A DNA stretch of 64,000 nucleotides from contig CM065803.1 in the NCBI GenBank assembly GCA_033398695.1, positions 44,631,501 to 44,695,500 of the forward strand. The letters run 5' to 3'. The notes beneath the pieces are model-generated. The model ran no database searches, had not been told where the DNA came from, and saw nothing but the letters and a program-made list of their open reading frames with translations. Positions within the stretch are counted from its first letter, which is position 1. Each line of letters begins with the position of its first letter. Made by a program: the position numbers and the translations under genes. This document shows, piece by piece, positions 44,701-54,780 of the stretch. The stretch is from Orobanche coerulescens (taxonomy: Eukaryota; Streptophyta; Magnoliopsida; Lamiales; Orobanchaceae).

Positions 44701-44853
44701 TTGTTGACGGAGATGAGTGATGATGTACTCCATGGGTTCTACATGATTTGTCTCAAAGAGAATGCGTTCGATGATGACAGATCGTGGTAAGATCCGTCCA
44801 TCGATGATGTTTGCGGTTTTCTTGAGTGCGGGCGAAGATGTTTGTCCAGCCAT
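41709..44853 (-). pseudogene. 3' accessory (env-position) ORF of D
   Basis: ATG at 44853 in CATCAATGG context, shared with D' (60140); the upstream Met at 44889 is not needed. About 1,000 codons. Residues 1-~285 are a globular domain (HLVEEF, IQGMEICVDSDLLQNIYRLP, LPYVYLHDFFCRIIENKTGA). Next come a dense Lys/Arg stretch (~300-335), a Ser/Pro/acidic region, a conserved block (YNWSEWSQEERYVSEVTD), an Asp/Glu-rich run, a helical part and a C-terminal block (LAKAADKFTKMLEDGKLPLQ). Breaks: a TAG at 43828-43830, another stop near 43600, and frameshifts near 42900 and 42050-42600. No signal peptide or membrane segment is seen. Function unknown; the basic stretch suggests a nuclear protein. Confidence 0.8.
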
Positions 44854-44988
44854 TGATGATTGTTCAAGAAAATGTGAAAGAGAATACACAAAATATGCAG
44901 TAAAATGCAGAAAATTGTGTAGGCTGTTTTTGCTTGAGAACTCTTAATTTTGCAGAAAGCGTAAAGAGTCTCTAATGGTAGTATCAGT

Positions 44989-44997
44989 CCTTTTATA
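44989..44997 (-). promoter_or_regulatory. Candidate internal TATA box of D
   Basis: Minus-strand TATAAAAGG, 136 bases upstream of the accessory ORF ATG. D' has the same box (60276-60284) at the same 136-base distance. The region upstream carries CTGTATT/GATACAG motifs as in the LTR U3. Confidence 0.72.
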
Positions 44998-45005
44998 TTG
45001 GGCGG

Positions 45006-45622
45006 CGAAGTAGGGTTTTGCAGAGTACGAATGGTCAGATTTTAAGGGATGGGAGCCGGTTTTTGAAATCTACGGTCAAGATGGACTGATTGTAACTGGT
45101 ACACTTATCTATTAAAATGTTAAAATATTAGCGGGTCCCACTTCTAACATTTGTTGATACCCTAAATGCCTGAAACGGCGGTTTAAAAATAATAAACAAT
45201 TTAAAACATCGCTGATTTTGAGATTCAGCTGTCCAGATATCGTGTAAGGCATTTAATGTAAATGACGTTTGACATAAACAGGGCTCATGGACAAAAATCA
45301 TTTTTAAAATGAAATTATATAATATACTGAATCAAAATCCTATAGTATGTGCTGTTTCCACGTTGATACAGCGTTCCCCCTTAAAAAGGTACTTATAGGT
45401 TTTAAATTCCATACAACAATATTTGGATTAATGCTGTATTCATAGGTCATACTGTATTCCCCCTTAATTATTGCACACTTCAGCTGTAGGATAATTCATA
45501 TCACTTTGTTCACTACAGTGCTGTATTGAAGTCTCTGAGTGTACAGATAATTAACGGTGGATACTGTATTCTTGGGTCTTACAGCATTCCCCCTCAATTG
45601 TTGAGTAAAAACAATAAATTAC
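45006..45622 (-). promoter_or_regulatory. Intergenic region with U3-type motifs and PPT-like tracts
   Basis: No gene. On the minus strand three purine tracts of the type TTAAGGGGGAA (45371-45390, 45456-45470, 45586-45600) are each followed within a few bases by a CTGTA or GCTGTA motif. More CTGTATT/GATACAG copies lie between. The layout echoes the PPT plus U3 start of the element and is conserved in D' (60660-60895). Confidence 0.6.
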
Positions 45623-46115
45623 TTACAGGGAGTCGGGTTGTAGCATTCCCAATTCTTGTCTAAGCATGTTGAATCTGGCTGTGTCGAGAGGCTTGGTGAA
45701 GATGTCGGCCAACTGAATGTCTGTATGAACTTTTTCGAGCCGAACATCTTTGTTCTCGACATGATTCCTTATAAAATGATGCTTCATGTTGATATGCTTA
45801 GTGCGCGAGTGCAGGACAGGATTGTGCGTGATTGCAATTGCACTCGTGCTATCACACATGATTGGAGTCTCTCTGGCATCAATTCCATAATCGACAAGCT
45901 GTTCGCATCCAAGGATGCATACAGCAACTACCAGCAGCATAGTACTCTGATTCAGCCGTGGAAAGAGAGTTATCCAATTGCTTCTTACTGAACCAAGAAA
46001 CGAGTCTAGGTCCAAGAAAGTGACAAGTTCCACTTGTACTCTTCCTATCTAGCTTGCATCCTCCGAGATCCTAGTCGCTGTATCCAACTAAATCGAATCC
46101 GCCTTCTTTAGGATA
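45623..46115 (-). pseudogene. Copia RNase H (D)
   Basis: Blocks DLGGCKLDRKSTSGTCHFLG (partly out of frame), LSTAESEYYAAGSCI, TPIMCDSTSAIAITHNPVLH, RTKHINMKHHFIR and the end ADIFTKPLD. It stops at 45623. A TAG near 46113-46115 and a frameshift near 45940 break it from reverse transcriptase. Confidence 0.9.
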
Positions 46116-46985
46116 CTATAGTCCTGCATCGACTGTTCCTTTAATGTACTTCAGGATTCGTTTAGCTGTATTGAAGTGTGATTCCTTAGGTGCTACTTGA
46201 TATTTCGCACACACTCCAACAGCAAACTGGATATCGGGCCTGCTAGCTGTTAGGTACAGGAGCGAACCAATGAGCTTCATGTAGAGTGATTGGTCAAACG
46301 GCTTTCTGGCTTCATCGGCACTAATTTGCACGGAAGTGCTCATGGGGGTTGGCGAAGATTTGAAAGTGTTCATTCCAAATTTGTTGAGAAGCTCCTTGCT
46401 GTATTTTTCCTGGTTGATGAAGATACCTGTAGGCAACTGCTTTACCTGCAAACCTAGGAAATAACTAAGTTCTCCCATCATACTCATTTCAAATTTACTT
46501 TGCATGAGATGAGAGAACCTTTGACACAAAGCAAGGTTAGTTGAACCAAAAATTATATCATCTACATAGATTTGCACCATCAGAAGGTCATCGCCTTCCT
46601 GTATTTTGAATAAGGTCTTGTCCACAGCACCTTTCTCAAATCTATTGTCGGGTAGATACTGGGACAGGGTCTCATACCAGGCTCTAGGGGCTTGTTTAAG
46701 TCCATACAGCGCTTTCCTTAGCCTGTATACTAGATCGATACCGTCTTTGTTGGCAAACCCTGGTGGTTGTTCAACATAAACTTCTTCTGCAAGGTCTCCA
46801 TTCAGGAATGCACTCTTGACGTCCATTTGATATACAATAAAGCTCTTATGGGCGGCAAAGGCTAAAAATATCCTAATGGCTTCTAGTCTGGCTACAGGGG
46901 CGAAGGTTTCATCATAGTCTATGCCTTCTTCCTCATTATAGCCTTGTGCGACTAGTCTGGATTTATTCCTTATAATAAGTCCCAT
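46116..46985 (-). CDS. Copia reverse transcriptase segment (D)
   Basis: Open for 289 codons: [48 protein letters not shown], the active site YVDDIIFGS, and [15 protein letters not shown]. The frame entering from upstream (46963-47184, [19 protein letters not shown] and [16 protein letters not shown]) is shifted by one base at about 46985, so the full domain is not translated intact. Confidence 0.92.
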   Translation of the reverse strand: MGLIIRNKSRLVAQGYNEEEGIDYDETFAPVARLEAIRIFLAFAAHKSFIVYQMDVKSAFLNGDLAEEVYVEQPPGFANKDGIDLVYRLRKALYGLKQAPRAWYETLSQYLPDNRFEKGAVDKTLFKIQEGDDLLMVQIYVDDIIFGSTNLALCQRFSHLMQSKFEMSMMGELSYFLGLQVKQLPTGIFINQEKYSKELLNKFGMNTFKSSPTPMSTSVQISADEARKPFDQSLYMKLIGSLLYLTASRPDIQFAVGVCAKYQVAPKESHFNTAKRILKYIKGTVDAGL

Positions 46986-47274
46986 TTCGATCCTTTTTGT
47001 TTCGAAATACCCATTTGGTTCCTATAACCGATTGATGTGTAGGTCTGGGTACAAGATACCATACATTGTTTCTTTCGAAACCGTTAAGCTCTTCTTCCAT
47101 AGATGTTATCCAATGAGAGTTATTAAGAGCGTATATGGTCGAAACATGTTCGGATTGGGCTAAGAATACAGCAATAGTGCACATATTGAGTCTTCTAAGC
47201 TCGGATTGAGATTTCCATTCAGGAAACTGTGATATCTCCGTATCAAGTTCTTCTTGTGCACAAAGTACATTTTC
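46963..47274 (-). pseudogene. Reverse transcriptase N-terminus and linker (D)
   Basis: Carries [20 protein letters not shown] and the start of reverse transcriptase, in the integrase frame but preceded by a TAA at about 47272-47274. D' has CAA at this codon. Confidence 0.85.
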
Positions 47275-48600
47275 TTATGTACTCTGTATTCTTCTACGAG
47301 TAGAAACACCAGCATCTATGTTTCCAATGATCAGCTCTTGTGGGTGATCTCTCAACCATCTTCGGTTGGGTTCTAATTCAGGGTCCCGTACTGTATCGAG
47401 AGTTTCTATAGATACAGCTTCAGCTTGTACAGCGTTAGCTTCATCCACGTCGATTCTTACAACTGCGGGGTTGATTTCTAAATCAACGACAGGTTCTATG
47501 GGAATTGGAGGATCCAAGATAGAGAGATGTTGGATGTCCTGAGTAATATCATCTACTCCTGTAGGGTCATGATGAGGTTCGTCAAACACTACATGAACTG
47601 ATTCCTCGATCGTCAGCTTCCTTTTATTAAAAATCCTGTAAGCTTTGCTGACGGAGGAGTATCCTACGAATATTCCTTCATCTGATTTCTCATCAAAGGA
47701 TCTAAGTTGATCCTTCCCATTATTCAACACATAACACCTGCATCCAAAAATGTAGAAATATGAAACTAACGGAGTTTTGTTGTTCCATACCTCATATGCT
47801 GTTTTGTTGTGGTGCTTGTTGACGATACAGCAGTTTTGAGTGTAGCATGTTGTATTGGTTGCTTCACCCCAGAAACACTGTGGCAACTTGCTTGCGGCAA
47901 TCATTGTCCTTGTAGCTTCTTTCAGCGTCTTGTTCTTTCGCTCGGCAACACCATTTTGTTGAGGTGTACGGGCAACTGAGTATTCGTGATGTATTCCATT
48001 CTCCGAACAGTATTGCTCTATAAAGCGGTTAGTAAATTCTGTACCTATGTCGGAACGAATGCACACGATACTCAATGCCTTTTCATTTTGCAACTTTCTC
48101 AGGAGCTCGGGCAACTTTGAAGTTGTTTCCTTCTTCTTGCTAAGGAAGATCGTCCAAACATACCTGGAGTAATCATCAACAACAACCATACAGTATTTCT
48201 TACCTCCCAAACTTATTGGGTGTACAGGACCGTAGAGATCCATATGTAGCATTTCCAACACTCTTTGGGTTGAAAGGTAGGATTTGCTCTTCAGGGTTGA
48301 CTTGATTTGCTTGCCTTTCTGGCATGGTCCGCAGACGCTGTCCTTCTTGAATGACACATTTGGCACACCTCTTACCATTCCCTGTCTTGAGAGCTTGTTG
48401 ATCGTCTTGAAGTTGATGTGAGACATCCTCTTATGCCATAACCAGCTAAGATCTGCAGTGCATTTGGCAACAAAGCATGGAATTGAGGAGCTCATAGGCT
48501 TCCAGTCAGCAATATACATGTTACCTGATCTGCTTCCTGTAAGCACAACTTCTTTGGTGTGGATGTTTTTGACTCTACAGCGATCTATATAGAACTTCAC
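47275..48600 (-). CDS. Copia GAG-pre-integrase, integrase and linker (D)
   Basis: 441 open codons. LWHKRMSHINFKTINKLSRQ with CGPCQKGK is the zinc-binding pre-integrase (residues ~50-100). The DDE core has VVVDDYSRYVWTIFL (first Asp) and VCIRSDIGTEFTNRF (second Asp; Ile where Arg is usual), then QQNGVAERKNKTLKEA (Glu). GIFVGYSSVSKAYRIFNKR is the C-terminal copia block, then an acidic linker. It is bounded by a TAG upstream (about 48646) and a TAA downstream. Confidence 0.92.
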   Translation of the reverse strand: MKFYIDRCRVKNIHTKEVVLTGSRSGNMYIADWKPMSSSIPCFVAKCTADLSWLWHKRMSHINFKTINKLSRQGMVRGVPNVSFKKDSVCGPCQKGKQIKSTLKSKSYLSTQRVLEMLHMDLYGPVHPISLGGKKYCMVVVDDYSRYVWTIFLSKKKETTSKLPELLRKLQNEKALSIVCIRSDIGTEFTNRFIEQYCSENGIHHEYSVARTPQQNGVAERKNKTLKEATRTMIAASKLPQCFWGEATNTTCYTQNCCIVNKHHNKTAYEVWNNKTPLVSYFYIFGCRCYVLNNGKDQLRSFDEKSDEGIFVGYSSVSKAYRIFNKRKLTIEESVHVVFDEPHHDPTGVDDITQDIQHLSILDPPIPIEPVVDLEINPAVVRIDVDEANAVQAEAVSIETLDTVRDPELEPNRRWLRDHPQELIIGNIDAGVSTRRRIQST

Positions 48601-48645
48601 CGAGAACTGTTTATCACAGAACTGGCTAATACTAAGTAGATTGTA

Positions 48646-49077
48646 CTATAAGCCTCCAACATATGCAACATCAGTGACTTTGAATTTTCCGACAAGTAGG
48701 TTTCCTTTCCCTCTTGTTCTGCCTTTTGATTTATCACCAAAACGAACTTTTGGACCGCGACCTTCTACGAAATCTGATAGCTTGCTCCTATCTCCGGTCA
48801 TGTGCCGGGAGCATCCACTATCAAAGTACCGGGTGTCCTCCTCTAGGATGTCCTCATCATCGCTGTCTTCACCTTCCGGAATGTCCGTGGCCATAAAGCA
48901 CATATATGCTTTATCATCTAACTCATCGTCAGATGAATCACTTTCAGTGACCACCTGAAGACATTCTTCTGATTTGGATGGTGTGGGGGAGGCTTCTGAT
49001 TCTCCAATCAGGGCATTGAGCTTGTTTTTCCAAGCACGTCTTCTTTCATCTCTCTCTTGTTGCTCGGCTTCCGACAA
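48646..49077 (-). pseudogene. Copia aspartic protease (D)
   Basis: After a charged N-terminal stretch, the catalytic motif is RYFDSGCSRHMTGDRSKL (residues ~87-104), then VRFGDKSKGRTRGKG. It is in frame with gag and integrase but ends at a TAG where the family has GLKYNLLSISQFCD. Confidence 0.9.
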
Positions 49078-49080
49078 CTT

Positions 49081-50043
49081 TTAAACTTTGGGATGCGGAC
49101 ATTTATTTGCATAATGCCCTGGTTTCATGCAATTATAGCACATGTTAGAATTACCAGATGAAGTTTTGGTACTTACCTTTTGGACAGGTTTGGGCCTGTA
49201 GGGAGTCTGCTTGATGAACTTTTTGAATTTGTGCATGAGAAGCGCCATTTCATCTTGAGACAGGATGTCGTCGTCACTGTCAGCATTCTTGTGACCAGGC
49301 TTCGACGAGCTAGGCATGCTGTGTCGATGACTCGATACAACGGCTAATGCTGTGACCTTTGAAGGAGATTCTTCATCTTTCTCTCTTCTGTCAATATCAT
49401 ACTAAAAAGCTTTGAGGTCAGAGAAGAGATCAAAAGTAGTTATTTCATTAAGATTGCAAGACACACGCATAGCTGTGGTCTTAATGTCCCATCGGGCTGG
49501 GAGAGATCTGAAAATTTTTAAATTCTTCTCCTTTTTAGTGTAAATTTTGCCCAACGCTTCAAGTTCACCAACAATACCAGTGAATCTGAGGTCAAGTTCC
49601 TCAAGTGTCTCAGTTGGTTTCATTTCGAAAGATTCAAATTGCTGAGTCAGTTTTGAAATCTTGTTTTATTTTGAGAGCTCAGTTCCCTCACAAATCAACT
49701 TGAGTTTATCCCAGATTTCTTTGGCTGTGTTGCAGCTCTTTACCTTCGAGAACGTGCCTTTGTCAAGGGTGACAAATAACGCGTTCTTAGCCACATTGTC
49801 GAGGTTGGCTCGCTTTCTTTCATCTGTTGTCCATTGCTCGCGCTCCTTCTCGAGCATCTCAGCATGGGCTTAGCCTTCAATCCTTGCGGCCGTGTTTACC
49901 TTCATGATCTTGATAAGGCCATCCTGTATCACAAAAATCATCTCTTCGTGCATTGCTGCAAGATGAGCCTCCATTCTAATTCTCCAATCATCAAATTCGT
50001 TAATAGAGAACATAGGCACTTTGTTGATCATAGAAGTATCCAT
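49081..50043 (-). pseudogene. Copia gag (D)
   Basis: ATG at 50043 (M-D-T-S-M-I-N-K-V). Residues 10-40 are the copia gag N-domain (MFSINEFDDWRIRMEAHLAA). In-frame stops lie at 49870-49872 (codon 58), near 49663-49665 and 49402-49404, with the same frame open between. The middle is KEIWDKLKLICEGTE and ETLEELDLRFTGIVGELEAL. The C-terminus has the CCHC knuckle CYNCMKPGHYANKC (about 49081-49130). One frame throughout, damaged only by stops. Confidence 0.9.
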
Positions 50044-50140
50044 ATGAGTGAAAGTAAAAAAATGAAAGAGACTGTTTGGAAAATTAAGTGATTTTGGATC
50101 TGATTCAGTTAAAGATACGACTGATTCTTTTTAGAATCAA

Positions 50141-50154
50141 CCGCTCCGATACCA
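50141..50154 (-). promoter_or_regulatory. Primer binding site of D
   Basis: Minus-strand TGGTATCGGAGCGG, initiator tRNA-Met type, two bases inside the 5' LTR. Confidence 0.88.
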
Positions 50155-50156
50155 CT

Positions 50157-51285
50157 TGTTGGCCACTAAGTATACTAGATACAGCTTGGGAGGTAGTTTA
50201 AACAACAAGCTGTATTGATTTTAAATCTGAGTGCGTAGCGGAAGTCTTAGATACAGTAGTTCACTGTGAATACAGCAACTAAATGTGTAGTGTATACTTA
50301 ATTAATCACAGTAATTAAAACAGTAAAAACTGAAGGTAAATAACACAGTATTTAAAGTGGTTCGAGGTAAACCCCTCTACATCCACTGGTCCTCCACACA
50401 GGATTAAAATCTTTATTATAATTACTACGTACACAACTTTGTAATTATAACAGTATACAATCAATATATCGTTCACACAGATTGATATAAAGATCTTAGC
50501 TTCAACCGTTCACACAGATTGGTTTGAGCTAAAGCTTGACTGGCTTCTTCACACAGAGTTCTGAAGCTTTGTCTTCCTCAGTCCATACAGGGCTGATCTG
50601 GGTTTGTTCAGAGTATAGAACAGAGTATGAACAACAGCTTTGACTTTATGAGCTTCGAGCTGATGAAGTGTTGTTCAAGATGATGAGCAGTGTATATCTC
50701 TCTGATTTGAATAGCAGTAAGCTCGAGATATGTTTTGCTCTGATAATCACTTTGATAGCTTTGATTACTTAGTTCGCTTGGGTTCACTTGGTAACTGATC
50801 TTCAACATCTTCATGAGACATATATAGTCTTCTGGAAAATATATCCATTGAGATGTATCCTTTGAGTGAGATTTCGTTCCAACGGGATGAAAAACACGAT
50901 CCGGATTTAGCGGTATTGGAAGATCTGTTGACTGACAGTATTTAAAAACTTTATCCTTGAGTATTTAAATACTTCTTTATCAACGGGACTTGACTTCTGA
51001 AGATTCCTTCGTTGTCCTATTGAGAGCTGTATGGAAGATTACTGTATTGGTGATTCGAGACAGTTTCCATACTTGGTCTTTATAAAACTTCTTTGCTGTA
51101 CTGAAAGGTTTCACTATGCTGGATTCGAGACAGGCTTTCGGTATAGGTTGACACTTCAATTCTTCGATACAGTTTCCTTACTGTATTGAGGATTGGCATA
51201 TATGTTAAAACCTCTTATCAACACAACTCGATACAGGGATTGAATATCCCGGCTGTTTCGATACAGGGTTCTTGTTTTCCCAACA
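50157..51285 (-). repeat. 5' LTR of D, 1129 bp
   Basis: Same ends and motif layout as 40082-41212, with scattered substitutions between them. TATA box region 50818-50828; U3 CTGTATC/GATACAG motifs right of it. Confidence 0.94.
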
Positions 51286-51313
51286 AGTGATATATTTTTA
51301 CTATCATTATATA

Positions 51314-53398
51314 ATGGAACACATGCACTCTAGACTACCTGTGTTTTCAGTTGACGAGTATGATCTTTGGAAGATAAGGATGTAGACACACTTATCTTCA
51401 ATCCATAATGACATGTGGTGCATCATAGAAGACGGACCATTCACCTTCGAGAAGGACAACACTCCAAAGGAGATCGCAGCAGGGAAGCCAGAGAAGATCC
51501 CAAAGAAGAGGACAGAGCTGACTCCTAAAGAAAGAAAGCTAGCCAACCTTGACAACCGTGCCAGAGACGTGCTGTATCAAACTCTTGACAAATCCACCAT
51601 GGTCAAGATCAAGAATTGCAAGAATGCCAAGGAAATCTGGGACACATTAGCCTTAATGTGTGAGGGAACGAAGCTGATCAAAGAAAACAAGTTGTCAATT
51701 GCTACTCAAAAGTTTGACAACTTCAAAATGAATATTGGCGAATCAATAGACCAAGTGGACACAAGGTTCACTGAGATCATCAATGAGATCAATTCCCTCG
51801 GTAAATCTTATGGCAACAGGGAAATGGCGCTGAAGGTTCTAAGATCTCTCAATCCTGAATGGAGCATGAAGGCAGTGGTCATGAGAGAATCCAAGGATCT
51901 TAATAAGATAAAGATCCAAGAGGTGTTCTCCGATCTGAAGGCTTATGAGTTCGAGCTCCCAAGTTCATCCTCAACAGAGCCTGCAGAGAAGGGAATAGCC
52001 TTTGCAGCCGAGTCCCCCGCCAAGAGCTTATCTGATATAAAGCCTCCAAATCCAATAGATTTTGAGGAAGAGATGGCGTTCATAATGCATAGGTTCAGCA
52101 ACTTCCGGAAAAACTACTCCAAATATAAGAAAAATTATAAGGATAATCCCAGAAGAAACTAGAAAGCCGGAAGATGGAAGGTGGAGTGCTACAATTGTCA
52201 CAAGACAGGACACATTCAAATCGACTGTCCTGATCTTAAGAAGGACGAGAGCAAGAAGGAGGTGAGCAGAAAAGAAGACAGAAGGAAGGACCTCATCGGA
52301 GAAGATCAAGAGCATGTAGAGTCAAGCAGCAGACTCTTCTCTGATGATGATGAAGAGTATGACTACCTGATGGTCAACCTAGCTGATGAAGAGGTAACAT
52401 CAAAACCCTCTGGTTCAAACAATAGTTCAGCTATGTCACAAGATATGGATCTGCATGAATCTGTAAATCAACTACTTAAAGATTTTGAGACACTAAAATC
52501 TGCACACCTATCTGTATCAGCCGAGAAGACTCAGCTGCAAGATGAGAATAGGCAGCTGAAAAATGATTTTGAAAAACTCAGCCTAGAACTGAATAAAGTA
52601 AAATCTGATTTTGAAAACCAGGCTGCAGTTAATTTGAAAAACCAGGCTGATGTCACTACAGCTGAGATACAATGATTAACTGTTTTAAATAGTGAAAAAT
52701 CAGCTGCACTTGCTCATGTCAAAGCCGAATTCAGTAAACTGACTCAGGTAAATAAAACTCAGGCGCAGGAAATAACCTCCCTGAAAGCATCTTTAACTCT
52801 GGAAAAGTTGTGTACTAATAAGAGGCCACTATATTCCAGATCAGGCCTTGGATATGATCCTCGCACTCCCTCTAGTTCTAAAACCACTTTCATCAAGGGA
52901 GAAACAATTGTCTCGACTGCTGAGCCTATATACAAACCGATATTTAAAAACAGGCAACAACCAAGTCACAAGTCTAGGCTGTAGCCAGGGTTCACAAGGC
53001 AGCCACCTAGATAAGCGACTAGGCAATGGCCAAGGCAGAAGCAGCAGCCCAGACAACATGCCCACTATTATCAACAACTTTCCAAAAACAGATTTCAAAA
53101 TGGGAGGGGCAGATGGAAACCTCAAAGTTATCCTAATTTTCAAAACGAACAAGTGTGGAGACCTCAAAGATTTAATAAATGGTCTCAGCCAAGATTTAGA
53201 AATGGCCCACACTATCAATATTTTGAGGAATATCTAGTATACAATCCCAACAGAAGATACAGACCTAGACCTTACACGTCTTACAAGGGTAATAATAATA
53301 ACAATCTTAACAATCCAAGGAGAAATCAATTCTCCAGGAAACCATCTAACCCGAGAGGACCCATACAGATTTGGGTACCTAAATCTCTGCTTGTATGA
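51314..53398 (+). pseudogene. SIRE-like gag (C)
   Basis: ATG at 51314 (M-E-H-M-H-S-R-L-P-V-F-S-V-D-E). A TAG at codon 24 (51383-51385) follows WKIRM. Then come KEIWDTLALMCEGTKLIKEN and a conserved gag body. A TAG at 52160-52162 lies just before the CCHC knuckle CYNCHKTGHIQIDC. After it a heptad-rich coiled coil (residues ~380-450) runs to a TGA at 52673-52675. Beyond, 52676-53398 is an Asn/Arg/Gln-rich tail with two more stops near 52981 and 53013. The long gag with a coiled coil after the knuckle is typical of SIRE elements. Confidence 0.9.
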
Positions 53399-53977
53399 TT
53401 GCAGAAAAGGTGGAAGGACTACTACCACATCTACACAAATTCAAATTTTGGAGGTGAAGAATGGTTTGTAGATTCCGGATGCTCGAGGCACATGACCGGG
53501 TACAAGAAGATGCTGACTAAATACACCAAAGAAAGAGGTCCAGATGTAACCTTTGGAGATAGCTATAGAGGACAAACAAAGGGCTTTGGAGAGCTGCACC
53601 GAGGTAACATCATTATATCCAAAGTTCACTATGTCAAAGGGCTCAAGTATAATCTCCTGAGCATAAGCCAGTTCTGCGATGAGAAGAACTTAGTAGTCTT
53701 CACCATTTGGAAATATATGGTGATAGATATCCTATCTGGAGAAGTGAAGCTACAAGGATTCAGAAGGAGAGATGTCTATATGATAGATTGGAACACAGGA
53801 ACTCCCAACACCTGCTTTCTATCTAAGACAATAGCTGAGAACGGATGGCTGTGGCACAAAAGATTATGTCATCTGAACTTCAAAGCCATCAACAGAATTA
53901 GTTCTCAGAAGCTGGTCAGAGGACTTCCAGATGAAGCATTCAAGAAGGAAGCTCTCTGTGATGCGTGTCAGAAATGA
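53399..53977 (+). pseudogene. Copia protease and GAG-pre-integrase (C)
   Basis: EEWFVDSGCSRHMTGYKKML holds the catalytic DSG. VTFGDSYRGQTKGFG, GLKYNLLSISQFCDEKNLVV and LWHKRLCHLNFKAINRISSQ follow. It ends at a TGA after CDACQK, inside the zinc-binding region. Confidence 0.92.
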
Positions 53978-54780
53978 AAGCAGACGAGAGCATCATTCAA
54001 GCCAGTCCAGCCTACAACCCTAACCACAAGGATCATAGATCTTCTACACATAGATTTATTTGGTCCAATCAAGCCGAGGACTCTAAGTGGCAGAAAGCAT
54101 GCACTAGTAGTGGTGGATGACTATTCAAGGTACACTTGGATTATCTTCCTGTACAAGAAAAGTGGAACCTTGACCAAGCTACCTGAGCTGCTGAGAAGGA
54201 ATCAGAATGAGAAATCCCTCTCCATCATCAAGATCAGATCAGATAGAGGAGGAGAATTTCTCAACAAGGCGATCACTGATTACAGCGATCAGAGTGGAAT
54301 CCAGCATGAGCCTCTGCAGCCAGGACCCCCCAGTAGAATGGTGTTGCTGAAAGAAGAAATAGAACCCTGAAGGAAGCAGCCAGGTCCATGATTGCAGAAG
54401 CAGACCTACCCAAGAGGTTCTGGGCTGAAGCTGTCAACACAGCTTGCCATACTCAGAACAGGAGTATGATAGTAGGGAGACATGGCAAAAATCCCTGTGA
54501 GGTTTGGAATAACAGAACTCCTACTGTTGCTTACTTTCATGTTTTTGGTTGTAAGTGTTTCATCCACAATAATGGTAAAACACAACTAAATGCCTTCGAT
54601 GCTAAAACTGATGATGGTCTCTTTATGGGATACTCACAAAGAAGCAAGGCATATAGAGTCTTTAACAAAAGAACCTTAGTTGTGGAAGAAACACCACATG
54701 TTGTATTTGACGAATCTACTGTTGAGTACAGAAAGCAAGTTGAGCTAATTGAGAATAAGCTCAAATCTGCATCCATCTAA
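53978..54780 (+). pseudogene. Copia integrase core and C-terminal block (C)
   Basis: 54110-54370 has VVDDYSRYTWIIFLYKKSG (first Asp) and IKIRSDRGGEFLNKAI (second Asp). The frame shifts near 54310, so the PQQNG...E block is out of frame. 54388-54780 continues with MIAEADLPKRFWAEAVNTAC, NNRTPTVAYFHVFGCKCFI and GYSQRSKAYRVFNKRTLVVE. It ends at a TAA at 54778-54780. Confidence 0.9.

Larger units (their letters stand above)
40082..51285 (-). mobile_element. SIRE-like copia element D with extra 3' ORF
   Basis: Complete 11204-bp element. Flanks are AGAGA (40077-40081) and AGTGA (51286-51290), an aged duplication with one mismatch. Read on the minus strand: LTR, PBS, gag, protease, integrase, reverse transcriptase, RNase H, 0.77-kb intergenic region with a promoter-like box, a ~3.1-kb extra ORF, PPT, LTR. 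Copia order plus a long ORF after pol fits the SIRE lineage. It interrupts element C just after its PBS. Confidence 0.94.

Noticed and set aside
41709..44853. A true retroviral envelope gene
   Set aside because: No signal peptide, membrane anchor or cleavage-site pattern is visible. Only its position is envelope-like.
53041..53400. Separate Asn/Arg-rich gene in element C
   Set aside because: It is the low-complexity C-terminal tail of gag, lying in order between the gag knuckle and protease.
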